NCBI RefSeq assembly: GCF_900007165.1
Contig: NZ_CYGY02000020.1
Span: forward strand, 272-64,271
Length of the DNA stretch: 64,000 nt
Reading direction: 5' to 3'
Origin: Paraburkholderia piptadeniae
GTDB taxonomy: Bacteria; Pseudomonadota; Gammaproteobacteria; Burkholderiales; Burkholderiaceae
The translations under genes were made by a program, and so were the position numbers. Below, in pieces: positions 47,394-56,975 of the stretch; position 1 is the first letter of the stretch; each line of letters opens with the position of its first letter. The notes beneath the pieces were generated by a model. It had not been told where the DNA came from and searched no databases. It worked only from the letters and a program-made list of their open reading frames with translations.

Positions 47394-48428
47394 ATGAAAG
47401 CGACACGAAACTTGCGCAGACCGCGCGTGCTGATCGTCGGTTGCGGCGATGTCGGCATGCGCTGCGTGCGGCAACTGCAACGGCGCGCGCGCCTCTACGC
47501 GCTCACGCATCACGCCGAGCGCCGCGACGAACTGCGCGCGGCGGGCGTCACGCCGATCGTCGGAGATCTCGACGCGCGCAAGAGCCTCTGGCGTCTCGCG
47601 GGTCTTGCGCCGACCGTGCTGCATCTCGCGCCGCCGCAAAAGACGGGCGACATCGACATGCGCACGCGCTCGCTGATCGCCACGCTGACCGCGCCGCGCA
47701 TCCGGTATGCCCGCCATATCGGGGCACGGGCGACGGGGCGGCTCAGGTCCGCGCAGCAAGGCATTCGTGCTCGCAAAACATCCGATATTGTACCCGACGG
47801 GGGTATCACGGCCCTTAGGGCTGGACACTACGCGAGCGGGCGTCCGCGCATCGTCTACGCAAGCACGACGGGTGTCTATGGGGATTGCGGCGGCGCGTGG
47901 CTCGACGAAACGCGTCCCGTCGCGCCCGCGAACGAGCGCGCGAAGCGCCGCGTGTCGGCGGAGACGCAGCTGCGGCGCGCGGCTACTCGTCATGCGATTG
48001 CGGCGAGCATCGCGCGCATTCCGGGCATCTATGCGGGCAACCGGCTGCCGCTTGCGCGGCTCGAGAGGCGCACTCCCGCGCTCGTCGATGCCGATGACGT
48101 CTACACGAATCACATCCACGCCGACGACCTCGCCGCGATCCTGCTGCGCATGGCGACGCATGGCCTGCCATCGCGCGTGATCCACGCATCCGACGACACG
48201 ACGCTGAAGATGGGCGAGTACTTTGACCGGGTGGCGGACGCGTTCGGCGTCGAGCGGGCGCCGCGCACCACGCGCGACGAAGCGCAGCGGCAACTCGAAC
48301 CGATGATGCTGTCGTTCATGCGCGAGTCGCGGCGCCTCATCAACCGCCGGCTCAAGCGCGAGTTGCGCGTGAAGCTGCGCTATCCGAGCGTCGATGATTT
48401 CTTGCGCACGGCCGCCCGTCGCGCGTAA
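47394..48428 (+). CDS. NAD(P)-binding sugar epimerase-like protein with atypical insert
   Basis: This 344-residue SDR/epimerase-family protein starts with the nucleotide-binding loop VLIVGCGDVGMRCV and has the motif block YASTTGVYGDCGGAWLDETR. Substrate is unknown. About 46 codons between TLTAP and RIVYAS (47700-47835) look foreign: they use AGG twice, GTA, ACA, CTT and GGA and several CGG/GGG codons that neighbours avoid, and encode no family sequence. The start is uncertain: ATG 47394, ATG 47367 or GTG 47358. A TACAAT hexamer at 47379 would favour 47394 with almost no leader. It is divergent from the reductase gene. Confidence 0.75.
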   Translation: MKATRNLRRPRVLIVGCGDVGMRCVRQLQRRARLYALTHHAERRDELRAAGVTPIVGDLDARKSLWRLAGLAPTVLHLAPPQKTGDIDMRTRSLIATLTAPRIRYARHIGARATGRLRSAQQGIRARKTSDIVPDGGITALRAGHYASGRPRIVYASTTGVYGDCGGAWLDETRPVAPANERAKRRVSAETQLRRAATRHAIAASIARIPGIYAGNRLPLARLERRTPALVDADDVYTNHIHADDLAAILLRMATHGLPSRVIHASDDTTLKMGEYFDRVADAFGVERAPRTTRDEAQRQLEPMMLSFMRESRRLINRRLKRELRVKLRYPSVDDFLRTAARRA

Positions 48429-48491
48429 AGGCGCCTCGCGCGGCCACACGCAGCGATGCCGCGAAGAGCAGCGAGCGAAACTGAGAAGCCG

Positions 48492-48680
48492 TCAGGTGAG
48501 GGCAGGCAGCGCTTCCAGCAGCAGGAAGCAGCAGATCGCGCCGATCAGCGCTGCGATCAGATTGGGCGCGTACTTGTGCCGCATGTGCATGACGGCCAGC
48601 AGCCCGCCGACAAGCAGTATCGCGAAGAAGATGATCGCGATCATCCCATACGAAATCGCCAGGTTGCCGTAGATGACCAT
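48492..48680 (-). CDS. Small two-helix membrane protein
   Basis: The 62-residue product has two strongly hydrophobic segments (YGMIAIIFFAILLVGGLLAVM and NLIAALIGAICCFLLLEAL) joined by a short basic loop HMRHKYAP. I do not recognise a family. The start is well supported by AAGGAGG seven bases before the ATG. It stands alone between the convergent epimerase gene and rsuA. Confidence 0.72.
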   Translation of the reverse strand: MVIYGNLAISYGMIAIIFFAILLVGGLLAVMHMRHKYAPNLIAALIGAICCFLLLEALPALT

Positions 48681-48846
48681 GGCGCCTCCTTGCCTGCTTT
48701 GTAATGTTTCTTAATGCGAGTATAGGACGGGCGTTCGTATCAAGCATGCTGCGTCGCAGCGTTCGGAATGGCTTTTGTCGTCGCTTTGTTCGGAATCCAA
48801 CGCAGTATCAGGGCATCTGAAAGCAGGCGGGCGCGGAACGCCTCGC

Positions 48847-49551
48847 TTAACCAACGCGCAGCGATTCGAGGCCGGCTTCATCGAGCCATTGCCACGCGCC
48901 TTCAGCAAGCGATGCCGGCAGCGCGAGCCCGCCGATCCGCTCGCGATGCAGCGCTTCCACGCGATTGCCGGCCGCCGCGACCATCCGCTTGACCTGGTGG
49001 TACTTGCCTTCCAGCACGGTCAGCTCGAGTTCGTGCTTGCCGCGAGCATGTGCAGCGACGGCCGCAACCGGCTTCGCTTCGCCATGCAGCAGCACGCCTT
49101 CGCGCAACGCGGCGAGTTGCGCGTCGTCGAGGGGATGACGGGTTGTCGCCAGATAGACTTTCGGCACCTTGCGTTTCGGCGACGTGTACGCGTGGACGAA
49201 CTGGCCGTCGTCGGACAGCAGCAGAAGCCCGGTAGTGTCCTGATCGAGCCGTCCGACGCACTGGACGCCGCGCGTCGCGAACTGCGCGGGCAGCAGGTTG
49301 AAGACGCTCAAGTGATGCTGCGGATCGCGTGAGCACTCATAACCCGCGGGCTTGTTGAGCACGATGTACGCGCGTTCGCGATACGGCCACGGCGTGCCGT
49401 CGACTTCGAACGTGAGCGTGTCGGTCGCGACATCGGCGTTGGGATCGTCGATCGTCGAGCCGCCGATCGACACGCGGCCGTCCGCGATCAATGCGCGGCA
49501 CTGGCGGCGCGAGCCGAAACCTTGGGAAAAGAGAACGCTTTCGAGATTCAT
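48847..49551 (-). CDS. rsuA: 16S rRNA pseudouridine synthase RsuA
   Basis: RsuA (234 residues) isomerises U516 of 16S rRNA. It has an N-terminal S4 RNA-binding domain (LESVLFSQGFGSRRQCRALIADGRV), the catalytic aspartate in VGRLDQDTTGLLLL and the motif VLEGKYHQVKRMVAAAGNRV. The S4 domain and these motifs fit RsuA rather than RluE. It is monocistronic or lies at the end of a transcript from the transporter genes upstream. Confidence 0.9.
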   Translation of the reverse strand: MNLESVLFSQGFGSRRQCRALIADGRVSIGGSTIDDPNADVATDTLTFEVDGTPWPYRERAYIVLNKPAGYECSRDPQHHLSVFNLLPAQFATRGVQCVGRLDQDTTGLLLLSDDGQFVHAYTSPKRKVPKVYLATTRHPLDDAQLAALREGVLLHGEAKPVAAVAAHARGKHELELTVLEGKYHQVKRMVAAAGNRVEALHRERIGGLALPASLAEGAWQWLDEAGLESLRVG

Positions 49552-49592
49552 TGGAACGGGCAGAGGGCGGCCACAAGCCGCGATGCATCAGG

Positions 49593-49631
49593 CGATGACG
49601 GCGCCCGCAAATATCGAGGACGCCGTCATCG
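49593..49631. repeat. Inverted repeat between the transporter operon and rsuA
   Basis: CGATGACGGCG and CGCCGTCATCG are perfect 11-base arms around a 17-base loop. No T-run follows on the minus strand. It may be a weak terminator of the ABC operon or an rsuA regulatory site. Confidence 0.5.
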
Positions 49632-49703
49632 CGTGCATTCTACCCGCCGCCTTCGCGGCCTTGCGCCGCTCGCTTCAACGCAAGCGGCGCGGCACGCGCA
49701 AGC

Positions 49704-50525
49704 TCAATGTGCTCCGGACCGCCGTTCGACGAAACGTGCGACGTAGTCGTCGGCGGGCTGCGTGAGGATTTCGTCCGGCGTGCCTTCCTGCACCAGCGTG
49801 CCGTCGCGCAGGATCGCGATGCGGTTGCCGATGCGCAGCGCTTCGTCCAGATCGTGCGTGATGAACACGATGGTCTTGTTGAGCGTCGCCTGCAATTGCA
49901 GCAGCTGATCCTGCATTTCCGTGCGGATCAGCGGATCGAGCGCGGAGAACGCTTCGTCCATCAGCAGCACGTCGGTATCGGCGGCGAGCGCGCGCGCCAG
50001 CCCGACGCGTTGACGCATGCCGCCCGACAGCTCGTCCGGATAGTGGTCGCCATAACCGTCGAGTCCGACCTTGCCGAGCCACGTGCGCGCCTTCTCGTTC
50101 GCGTCGGACTTGCGCTCGCCGCGCGTGCGCAACGCGTAAGCGGTGTTGTCGAGCACGGTCTGATGCGGCAGCAGCCCGAAGTTCTGGAACACCATGCTCA
50201 CCTTGTAGCGGCGAAGCTCGCGCAGGCCGTGCGCATCGAGCTTGATGACGTCCGAACCGTCGATGACGATCTCGCCCGACGTCGGCTCGATGAGCCGGTT
50301 GAAGTGCCGCACGAGCGTCGACTTGCCCGAGCCCGACAGGCCCATGATCACGTAGATCTCGCCCGAGCCGATATGCAGGCTCACGTCGTTGAGTCCCACG
50401 TTGCAGCCCGTTTGCGCGAGCACTTCGGCCTTGGTCCGGCCGCTCTTCAGCAGGTCGAGCACGCGCCCGTGTCCCGCTTCCGGGCCGAAGAGCTTGTACA
50501 CGTTTCTGACTTCGATCGATGACAT
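49704..50525 (-). CDS. Quaternary-amine ABC transporter ATPase, ProV/OpuAA-like
   Basis: This 273-residue ATPase drives import of a betaine-like solute. Before Walker A (GLSGSGKST) it carries the ProV-specific segment [20 protein letters not shown] with the inserted helix; the signature is [15 protein letters not shown] and Walker [14 protein letters not shown]. Unlike E. coli ProV (about 400 residues) it has no C-terminal CBS domains, so ionic-strength sensing by CBS is absent. The start at 50525 has GGAGGG upstream. It is last in the operon. Confidence 0.9.
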   Translation of the reverse strand: MSSIEVRNVYKLFGPEAGHGRVLDLLKSGRTKAEVLAQTGCNVGLNDVSLHIGSGEIYVIMGLSGSGKSTLVRHFNRLIEPTSGEIVIDGSDVIKLDAHGLRELRRYKVSMVFQNFGLLPHQTVLDNTAYALRTRGERKSDANEKARTWLGKVGLDGYGDHYPDELSGGMRQRVGLARALAADTDVLLMDEAFSALDPLIRTEMQDQLLQLQATLNKTIVFITHDLDEALRIGNRIAILRDGTLVQEGTPDEILTQPADDYVARFVERRSGAH

Positions 50526-50539
50526 GTCCGTGCCCTCCG

Positions 50540-51529
50540 TCAATCCGCCGCGCGGGTTTCGAGACCGCTCTGCGCAGCGTTTTCGCTGCCTGCTGCCGCC
50601 GACGCCTCGTCACGCGGCGAGCCTGCCGTCCGATACGGAATGCGCGAAGCCGCCTTCGCCTTGCGCCGCTGCGCGACGAGCCGCCGCGTGCGCCCGTCCT
50701 GTCCGTAGCCCTGGCTGATCCGGTCGATGACGATCGCGAGAATCACGATCGCGATGCCCGCCTGCATGCCCTTGCCGATGTCGAGCGTCTGGATGCCCGC
50801 GAGCACGTCTTCGCCGAGTCCGCGCGAGCCGATCATCGACGCGATCACGACCATCGACAGCGCCATCATCGTCGTCTGGTTGATGCCCGCCATGATGCTC
50901 GGGCGCGCGAGCGGCAACTGCACGTTGACGAGCAGTTGCCAGCGCGTCGTGCCGAACGCGCGCGCCGCCTCGACGACGTCGGCATCGACGTGGCGTATGC
51001 CGAGATCGGTGAGGCGGATCAGCGGCGGCAGCGCGTAGATGATCGTCGCGAGAATCGCGGGCACCTTGCCGAGACCGAACAGCATCAGCACGGGAATCAG
51101 ATACACGAAACTCGGCAGCGTCTGCATGATGTCGAGCACGGGCAACAGCACGCGGCGCATCCACGGACTGCGCGACGCCCAGATGCCGAGCGGTATGCCG
51201 AGCGCGACGGACAGCACGGTCGCGACGAGCATCAGCGCGAGGGTTTGCATCAGCTTGTCCCACAGCCCGAAACAGCCGATCACATACAGCAGCAGCACGA
51301 AGAAGGCCGCGATGCCGATGCGCCGCGTCGCGTTCAGCGCGAGCAGCCCGACGGCGACGAGGATCAGCCACGGCGGCGTCGCGCGCAGCGCGCCTTCGAG
51401 CGGCACCAGCACGTCGCGCAAGACGGCCGTGCTGAAGTCGTGAAAGCTGTCGCCGTACGCGGCGACGAACGACTGCACATGATCGTTCACCCAGTCGGCG
51501 ATCGACAGATGCAGGAAGATCGAGTTCAT
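50540..51529 (-). CDS. Quaternary-amine ABC transporter permease, ProW-like
   Basis: This 329-residue inner-membrane permease has six to seven hydrophobic segments and the OpuAB/ProW blocks [21 protein letters not shown] and [20 protein letters not shown] (coupling loop), then [20 protein letters not shown]. The C-terminal 45 residues are an Arg/Ala-rich cytoplasmic tail not usual in the family. It sits between the binding-protein and ATPase genes with gaps of 41 and 14 bases. Confidence 0.92.
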   Translation of the reverse strand: MNSIFLHLSIADWVNDHVQSFVAAYGDSFHDFSTAVLRDVLVPLEGALRATPPWLILVAVGLLALNATRRIGIAAFFVLLLYVIGCFGLWDKLMQTLALMLVATVLSVALGIPLGIWASRSPWMRRVLLPVLDIMQTLPSFVYLIPVLMLFGLGKVPAILATIIYALPPLIRLTDLGIRHVDADVVEAARAFGTTRWQLLVNVQLPLARPSIMAGINQTTMMALSMVVIASMIGSRGLGEDVLAGIQTLDIGKGMQAGIAIVILAIVIDRISQGYGQDGRTRRLVAQRRKAKAASRIPYRTAGSPRDEASAAAGSENAAQSGLETRAAD

Positions 51530-51570
51530 GATGAAACCCTCCGATGCTTCGTGACGCGTCGCCGCGAATC

Positions 51571-52611
51571 TCAGGCGCCCGCGAGCGCGGCCTGAACCTT
51601 TTGCGCGACGTCGGTCGGCACCCAGGCCTTCCACATCTCCGGATGCTCGCGCAGGAACTGCTTCGCCATCGTCGGGCCGTCGATCTTCTTGCTCGTCATG
51701 TCGAGGATGGTCTTGTTGAGAAAGTCCATCGGGAAGCTGACCTTCGAGTACGCGTCCATCAGTTGCGGCTCGGCCTGATAGAACTGCGTCGACACGCCGA
51801 CCTTCAGATGCGACACGAGATACGACGACGCGCATTGCGACGCGCTGTTGTCCGCGCGCAGCGTGTCCCAGCACTTCTGGTTGAACGCCGGCATCTTCAG
51901 CTGGACGAACCGGTACTTCGCCATCAGCGCGGCGGGCTCCCAGTAGTAGAAGAGGATCGGCTTGCCGCGCTCGTAGGCCGAGGCGATCGCGGCGTCGAGC
52001 GCCGCGCCCGTGCCGGGGCGGAAGTCAGTGTACGAGTCGTCGAGATTCAGCGTCTTCAGCAAACGCCGGTTCACGCGCTCGCAGTCCCAGCCCGACGGAC
52101 AGTTCAGGAAGCGCCCCTTGCCCGGCTCTTCATCGTCTTCGAACACGTTCTTGTACTTCGGCAGGTCCGTCACTGAAATCAGATTCGGCGCGAGCGGCTT
52201 GATGTTGCGCTTCGCGTCGCCCTTCACGACGTACTCGGGCACGAACCAGCCTTCGTTGGTGCCGCCCGGCAGCGTATCGCCGAGTAGCTTCACGTGGCCG
52301 TCGGCGACGGCCTTCGCGATGATTTCCGAGCGGCCCGTCCACTGCTCGGACCACACCTGCAGATCGTCGCGCGACAGCGCCGTTTCCGTTGCCGCCGTGT
52401 TGCCGGGCACCGTGTCCGTCTTGCAGCCGTAGCCCTTCTCGGTGATGAAGCGCAAGACTTCGGACGTGAACGCGCCGCTTTCCCACGTGACGCCCGCAAA
52501 GCGCACGGTCTTGCCGCTCGAGCACCAGTTGCCGGCGTGAGCGGCGGCGGGCCATAACGCGCTGGCCGCAAGCGCGACCGTGGCGGCGCGCATCAGGGAT
52601 TTGATCTGCAT
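51571..52611 (-). CDS. Periplasmic betaine/choline-type binding protein
   Basis: This 346-residue binding protein has a Sec signal peptide (MQIKSLMRAATVALAASALW, cleavage near AHAGNW) and an OpuAC-type ligand domain starting KTVRFAGVTWESGAFTSE. Many Trp and Tyr residues (LQVWSEQWTG, ILFYYWEP) are compatible with an aromatic box for a quaternary amine. Cys pairs suggest disulphides. The exact ligand cannot be told. It follows the enolase-superfamily gene by 86 bases on the same strand with no terminator between. Confidence 0.9.
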   Translation of the reverse strand: MQIKSLMRAATVALAASALWPAAAHAGNWCSSGKTVRFAGVTWESGAFTSEVLRFITEKGYGCKTDTVPGNTAATETALSRDDLQVWSEQWTGRSEIIAKAVADGHVKLLGDTLPGGTNEGWFVPEYVVKGDAKRNIKPLAPNLISVTDLPKYKNVFEDDEEPGKGRFLNCPSGWDCERVNRRLLKTLNLDDSYTDFRPGTGAALDAAIASAYERGKPILFYYWEPAALMAKYRFVQLKMPAFNQKCWDTLRADNSASQCASSYLVSHLKVGVSTQFYQAEPQLMDAYSKVSFPMDFLNKTILDMTSKKIDGPTMAKQFLREHPEMWKAWVPTDVAQKVQAALAGA

Positions 52612-52697
52612 GGTTGTCTCCGTTTATGTGATTGGATCTCGGGCGCTGTCGTGGAGCGCCTTGTCGGGTAGTGCGTTGCTGCTGCGGGCCGGTAGCG

Positions 52698-53861
52698 TCA
52701 GCCGTAGGTGCTGCGCGCGCTGAGCGTCGCCGCGAGGATGTCTTCGTCGATCGAGAGACCGAGGCCGGGCGCATCGGATAGCGTGATCCAGCCTTCGCTG
52801 TCGATATCGATGGGATTCCTCAGCATGAAGTCGCGGCGCTCGATCGACCATTCGGGCGGGTCGTATGGGAACTCGATGAACGGCGCGCTCGCGGCGCCCG
52901 CCGTCAGATGCAGGTTCGCGGCGAGGCCGATGCCGTTGCCCCACGTGTGCGGCGTGAACACCTTGCCGCGCGCCTCGACGGCTTGCGCGAGCCTGCCCAG
53001 GCCTTCCATGCCGAGCGAGCACGCAACGTCCGGCTGGAACACGTCGAGGCAATCGCGCGCGAGCAGCTGATCGAACTCGTAGCGCTCGCGCGTCATCTCG
53101 CCGCCAGCGATGCGCAGCGCGGGCGACACCGCCTGACGCAGCCGCGCGTGACCGTCGTAGTCGCCGCGATGCAGCGGCTCTTCCATCCAGTAGACGCGAT
53201 GCTGTTCCAGCTCGCGCGCGACGGCGAGCGCCTCGTCGAAAGTCCATGGCGCGGCCGTATCCCACGGCATGCGCCAGCCCTGATTGCAGTCGACCATCAG
53301 CTCAAGCCGGTCGCCGACTGCTTCGCGCACGGCGGCAAGCACCGCGAAATCGTCTTTCAGATGCGCGCGGCCGAAGCGAATCTTCAGCGCCGGAAAGCCG
53401 CGCTCCGCGATATGCAGCGCCAGTCGCGCCATCTCGTCGGGACGGCGATGCACGCCGCTCGACGCATACGCGCGAATCCGCCTGCTGCGCGCGCCCGCCA
53501 TCCGCCAGCACGGCTCGCCACGGATTTTCCCGGCGAGATCCCATAGCGCGATATCGAGCGGCCACGGGCGGCCGGCGTGAAAGCCGATGTTGTCGAGCAC
53601 GGTGCTGTGACGCGCGAGATCGAGCGGATCGGTGCCGATAAAGAGGTGCTGATAGTCCGCGAAGCCGTACATCGCGTCGCCGGAACCGAAGCCGACGCGG
53701 CCCGAGTCGTCGTGCACGCGCACGATCGTCGCGGGAAATTTGCGGCGGGGCTGGCTATCCCAGGACGCGGGGAAGGGCGGATCGAGCACCAGCTGATGGT
53801 GCGTCACGTCGATCCGGGTGATCCGGGCCGTCTGCACGGCCTGGCTTGCTTCACGATCCAT
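52698..53861 (-). CDS. Enolase-superfamily enzyme, mandelate racemase subgroup
   Basis: This 387-residue enzyme has the N-terminal capping domain and the TIM barrel of the enolase superfamily. Catalytic elements read in order: LKIRF (KxR in place of the common KxK, about 170), metal ligands in [14 protein letters not shown] and AGGEM, the aspartate in DVFQPDV and the general-base histidine in TPHTWGNG. The His marks the mandelate racemase subgroup, so it abstracts a proton alpha to a carboxylate (dehydratase or epimerase). The start has AGGAGGAG. Its position ahead of the betaine-type transporter suggests its substrate is imported by it. Confidence 0.88.
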   Translation of the reverse strand: MDREASQAVQTARITRIDVTHHQLVLDPPFPASWDSQPRRKFPATIVRVHDDSGRVGFGSGDAMYGFADYQHLFIGTDPLDLARHSTVLDNIGFHAGRPWPLDIALWDLAGKIRGEPCWRMAGARSRRIRAYASSGVHRRPDEMARLALHIAERGFPALKIRFGRAHLKDDFAVLAAVREAVGDRLELMVDCNQGWRMPWDTAAPWTFDEALAVARELEQHRVYWMEEPLHRGDYDGHARLRQAVSPALRIAGGEMTRERYEFDQLLARDCLDVFQPDVACSLGMEGLGRLAQAVEARGKVFTPHTWGNGIGLAANLHLTAGAASAPFIEFPYDPPEWSIERRDFMLRNPIDIDSEGWITLSDAPGLGLSIDEDILAATLSARSTYG

Positions 53862-53940
53862 CAGGCGTCTCCTCCTGTGTCGGAGGGAGCGGGTGCTTTG
53901 GCACTTACTCCCATCCCACGCTGAATGCCGCAGTGCCGCA

Positions 53941-53956
53941 TGCAAAACGCTTTGCA
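53941..53956. promoter_or_regulatory. Operator candidate between enolase-type and MocR genes
   Basis: TGCAAA-ACGC-TTTGCA is a perfect inverted repeat with six-base arms in the 252-base divergent intergenic region, 80 bases upstream of the enzyme start. It is a candidate site for the divergent MocR regulator. Confidence 0.45.
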
Positions 53957-54113
53957 ATGCATACCGAACGGCAAAGAATGACGCCATGCTATGAAGCCAT
54001 TGCGGGCAACTCAATCGCTTCAATTAAAGTAAATGACCGCATCCAATTTCAGGATGCGCGGTGCGTATCATCCGAATGACACAACTCAACAGACTCACGG
54101 AGACCGTCGCATC

Positions 54114-55544
54114 ATGGCGATGAATGCCTGGCTGCCGAGAATCGAGGCGGGCAGCGAACCGAAATACCAGGTCATTGCGCGCGCGTTCGCGCAGGCCATC
54201 CTGAACGGGCAATTGCCCGCGGGCGAGAAGTTGCCGCCGCACCGTTCGCTCGCGAGCGAATTGCACGTGACGACGGGCACGATCAGCCGTGCTTATGCCG
54301 AACTGGAGCGTCAGGGGCTCGCGAATGCGCGCGTCGGCGACGGCACCTATGTCGCGCAGGCGCGCGCCCGCGAACTGCCGGCCGTGGGCAACGGTCATGC
54401 GGCGCAGCGCTTCGGCGCGAACGTCGCGCCGCCGCTGATCGATCTCGGACAGAACGTGCCGCAATCGACGGAAGAGGCGGCCGCGCTGTGCGCGACGCTC
54501 GCCGAAATCGCCACCGACCAGCGCCTCACCACAGAACTGCTTCAATACGCGCCCGAAGCGGGCTCGATGCGCCATCGGCTCGCGGGCGCGGCGTGGCTCG
54601 GGCGCGCGGGCAGTCCGGCGAGCGCCGCGCGCGTGCTCGTCACGCAGGGCGCGCAGCATGCGCTCGCGTCGGTGCTGCGCGCCGTCACGCGCCCGGGCGA
54701 TACGGTGCTCGCCGAAGTGGTCAGCTATCCGGGGATCATCGCGCTCGCGCGGCAATTGCGGCTGCATCTGGTCGGCGTCGAGATCGATCAGGAAGGGCTC
54801 GTGCCCGCGGCGCTGGAACTCGCGTGCAAGTCGCTGCATCCGCGCGCGATCTTCTGCGTGCCGACCATCCACAATCCGACGACGGCGACGATGTCCGGAC
54901 CACGGCGCGATGCCGTCGCGGAAATCCTGCAACGGCACGGCGTGCTGCTGATCGAGGACATCGTTCCGGCGATGCTGCTGGAGTTGCCGCCCGAGCCGCT
55001 GTCGGTGCGCATGCCGGAGCAGGCGTTTCTGATCGCGGGGCTGTCGAAGTCGGTTGCGCCGGGTTTGCGCGTCGGCTATCTGCAGGCGCCGAGCGCGTGG
55101 TGCTCGAAGATCGCCGCCGTGATCCGCAGCGACTGCTGGATGACGGCGCCGCTGATGGCCGAGATCGTGTCGCGCTGGGTCGAAAGCGGCGAGATGGAGC
55201 GGCTCAACGGCTTGCAGCGCGCCCGGATCGACGCGGAGCACGCAATCGCCAACGACGCGCTCGCCGGCATCGCGTACCGGCACGCGCCGACCAGTTCGCA
55301 TCTGTGGCTCTCGCTGCCCGAGCCGTGGCGCGCGGCGGAGTTCGCGGCGGCGCTGCGCCAGGAGGGTGTGCTCGTCAAGACGGCCGACAGCTTCGTGATC
55401 GGACGCAACGCCGCGCCGCACGCGATCCGCATCTGCATGAGCGGCGCGGCGTCGCTCGATTCGCTCGCCCGCGGACTCGCGCTGATCCGCACGACGCTGG
55501 AACATGGGCTCGAAAGCGGGATGGCGGCGTCGTATGCGCCTTGA
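54114..55544 (+). CDS. MocR-type transcriptional regulator (GntR-HTH plus aminotransferase domain)
   Basis: This 476-residue protein joins an N-terminal GntR winged helix (KYQVIARAFAQAILNGQLPAGEKLPPHRSLASEL and then TTGTISRAYAELERQG) to a class I aminotransferase-like domain, where PLP acts as effector. The domain keeps the PLP lysine (GLSKSVAPGLRVGYL), so it can bind the cofactor. It is divergent from the enolase-type gene and transporter, its probable targets. ATG 54114 has GGAGA ten bases upstream; an ATG two codons later is an alternative. Confidence 0.9.
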   Translation: MAMNAWLPRIEAGSEPKYQVIARAFAQAILNGQLPAGEKLPPHRSLASELHVTTGTISRAYAELERQGLANARVGDGTYVAQARARELPAVGNGHAAQRFGANVAPPLIDLGQNVPQSTEEAAALCATLAEIATDQRLTTELLQYAPEAGSMRHRLAGAAWLGRAGSPASAARVLVTQGAQHALASVLRAVTRPGDTVLAEVVSYPGIIALARQLRLHLVGVEIDQEGLVPAALELACKSLHPRAIFCVPTIHNPTTATMSGPRRDAVAEILQRHGVLLIEDIVPAMLLELPPEPLSVRMPEQAFLIAGLSKSVAPGLRVGYLQAPSAWCSKIAAVIRSDCWMTAPLMAEIVSRWVESGEMERLNGLQRARIDAEHAIANDALAGIAYRHAPTSSHLWLSLPEPWRAAEFAAALRQEGVLVKTADSFVIGRNAAPHAIRICMSGAASLDSLARGLALIRTTLEHGLESGMAASYAP

Positions 55545-55675
55545 GCGCGTCGTCCGCCTTCCTCGCGGACGAATCGCTGGCTCGTAGAAAGGGAATCACA
55601 CAGCAAGAACCGGAGCGCACCGACAGGCCCAAATCGCGACGATGGGCTTCTCGTCATCGTGTCACGGAGCCCCCG

Positions 55676-56944
55676 ATGCGTTCCCGCCTTCCGCGTTTTC
55701 GCTTTCCCATTGCCGGCGCCAGCTTGCCCGCGTCGTTCCATCAGCTCGCGTGGTCGAACCTGATCGCGCAATCGGCCGAACAGATCAGTCTCGCCGCTGC
55801 GCCTCTCGTTGCCGTGTTCACGCTCGGCGCGACGGCCCGCGATACGGGGCTTCTGCAAACGGCGCAGACGCTGCCGTTCCTGTTGCTGTCGATACCCCTC
55901 GGCGTCGTTGCCGACCGCCGCTCGCGCCGCACGCTGATGGCCGTCTCGGAGAGCGTGCGAGCGCTGGCGATGGCGTGTGTGCTGCTGCTCGTGCTGTCGC
56001 ATGCGCTGACGCTCCCGCTGCTCGCCGTGCTCGGCTTTCTGGGCGCAACGGGCACGGTTGCGTATAGCGTCGCCGCGCCCGCGCTGGTCCCCGCGCTCGT
56101 GACGCGCGACGCGCTGCCCGCCGCGAACGGACGCATCGAGCTCGCGCGCAGCGTCGCGTATTCGGCGGGGCCGGCGTTGGGCGGGCTGCTGGTCGGCTGG
56201 ATCGGCGCGGGCTGGGCGTATGGCTGCGCGGCTGCGCTGTCGGCGCTCGCGGCCGCGCTGCTCGCAGGTTTGCGCGAGCCGCCGCGCGCCGTCGGCGCCG
56301 CGCGTCACTTCATGACCGAGTTGCGCGAAGGCGCTCGCTTCGTCATCGGCGACGAGTTGCTGCGGCCAATGCTCGCGACGGCCGTGTTCTTCAACATCGG
56401 CTTCTTCACGTTGCAGGCGGTGTATGTGCCATACGCGGTGCATCGGCTCGGCCTGAGCGCGTCGGCTGTAGGCGTAACGCTCGGCGCGTATGGCGTCGGC
56501 ATGGTGTGCGGCGCGCTGGCCGCGCCGTCTGTCTCGCGACGAGTAGCGTTCGGGCGCACGCTGATCGTCGGGCCGTTTTGCGGGCTGGCCGCTTCGCTGA
56601 CGATGGTCGCGACGCTCGCCGCGCCGTCGTTCTGGCTTGCGGCAGCGAGCTTCTTTCTGCTGGGCGCGGGGCCGATCCTGTGGACGGTCGGCTCGACGAC
56701 GCTGCGTCAGGCGATCACGCCCACGAACATGATGGGCCGCGTGTCGGCGCTCAACAGCACGGCGACGTATGGCGCGCGGCCGCTCGGCGCGCTGCTGGGC
56801 GCGGCCGTCAGCGCGCGCTTCGGAATGGACGCCTGTCTCGTCGTGGCCGCGCTCGGCTTCGTCGCGCAGGCGTGGATCATCGTGATGTCGCCTGCTGCGA
56901 GGCTTGCGCGGATTCCGGACGGCGTGGCCGTGCTGTCGTCGTGA
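55676..56944 (+). CDS. MFS transporter (DHA3/EntS-like)
   Basis: This 422-residue inner-membrane protein has about twelve hydrophobic segments and the loop signature GVVADRRSRRTLM between helices 2 and 3, as in drug and siderophore exporters of the major facilitator superfamily. A shorter form of the signature recurs at SRRVAFGRTL. Substrate is unknown. The start (MRSRLPRFRFPIAG) is preceded by GGAG; the frame is open far upstream, but that is the shadow of the MocR gene. It follows that gene by 131 bases on the same strand. Confidence 0.88.
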   Translation: MRSRLPRFRFPIAGASLPASFHQLAWSNLIAQSAEQISLAAAPLVAVFTLGATARDTGLLQTAQTLPFLLLSIPLGVVADRRSRRTLMAVSESVRALAMACVLLLVLSHALTLPLLAVLGFLGATGTVAYSVAAPALVPALVTRDALPAANGRIELARSVAYSAGPALGGLLVGWIGAGWAYGCAAALSALAAALLAGLREPPRAVGAARHFMTELREGARFVIGDELLRPMLATAVFFNIGFFTLQAVYVPYAVHRLGLSASAVGVTLGAYGVGMVCGALAAPSVSRRVAFGRTLIVGPFCGLAASLTMVATLAAPSFWLAAASFFLLGAGPILWTVGSTTLRQAITPTNMMGRVSALNSTATYGARPLGALLGAAVSARFGMDACLVVAALGFVAQAWIIVMSPAARLARIPDGVAVLSS

Positions 56945-56975
56945 TCCGCGCCGTACGCGCGCGCTTCACGAGCCG

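Noticed and set aside
54488..55675. A long N-terminal extension of the MFS transporter
   Set aside because: It overlaps the MocR gene in another frame and is Arg/Ala-rich; GGAG and a typical MFS start stand at 55676.
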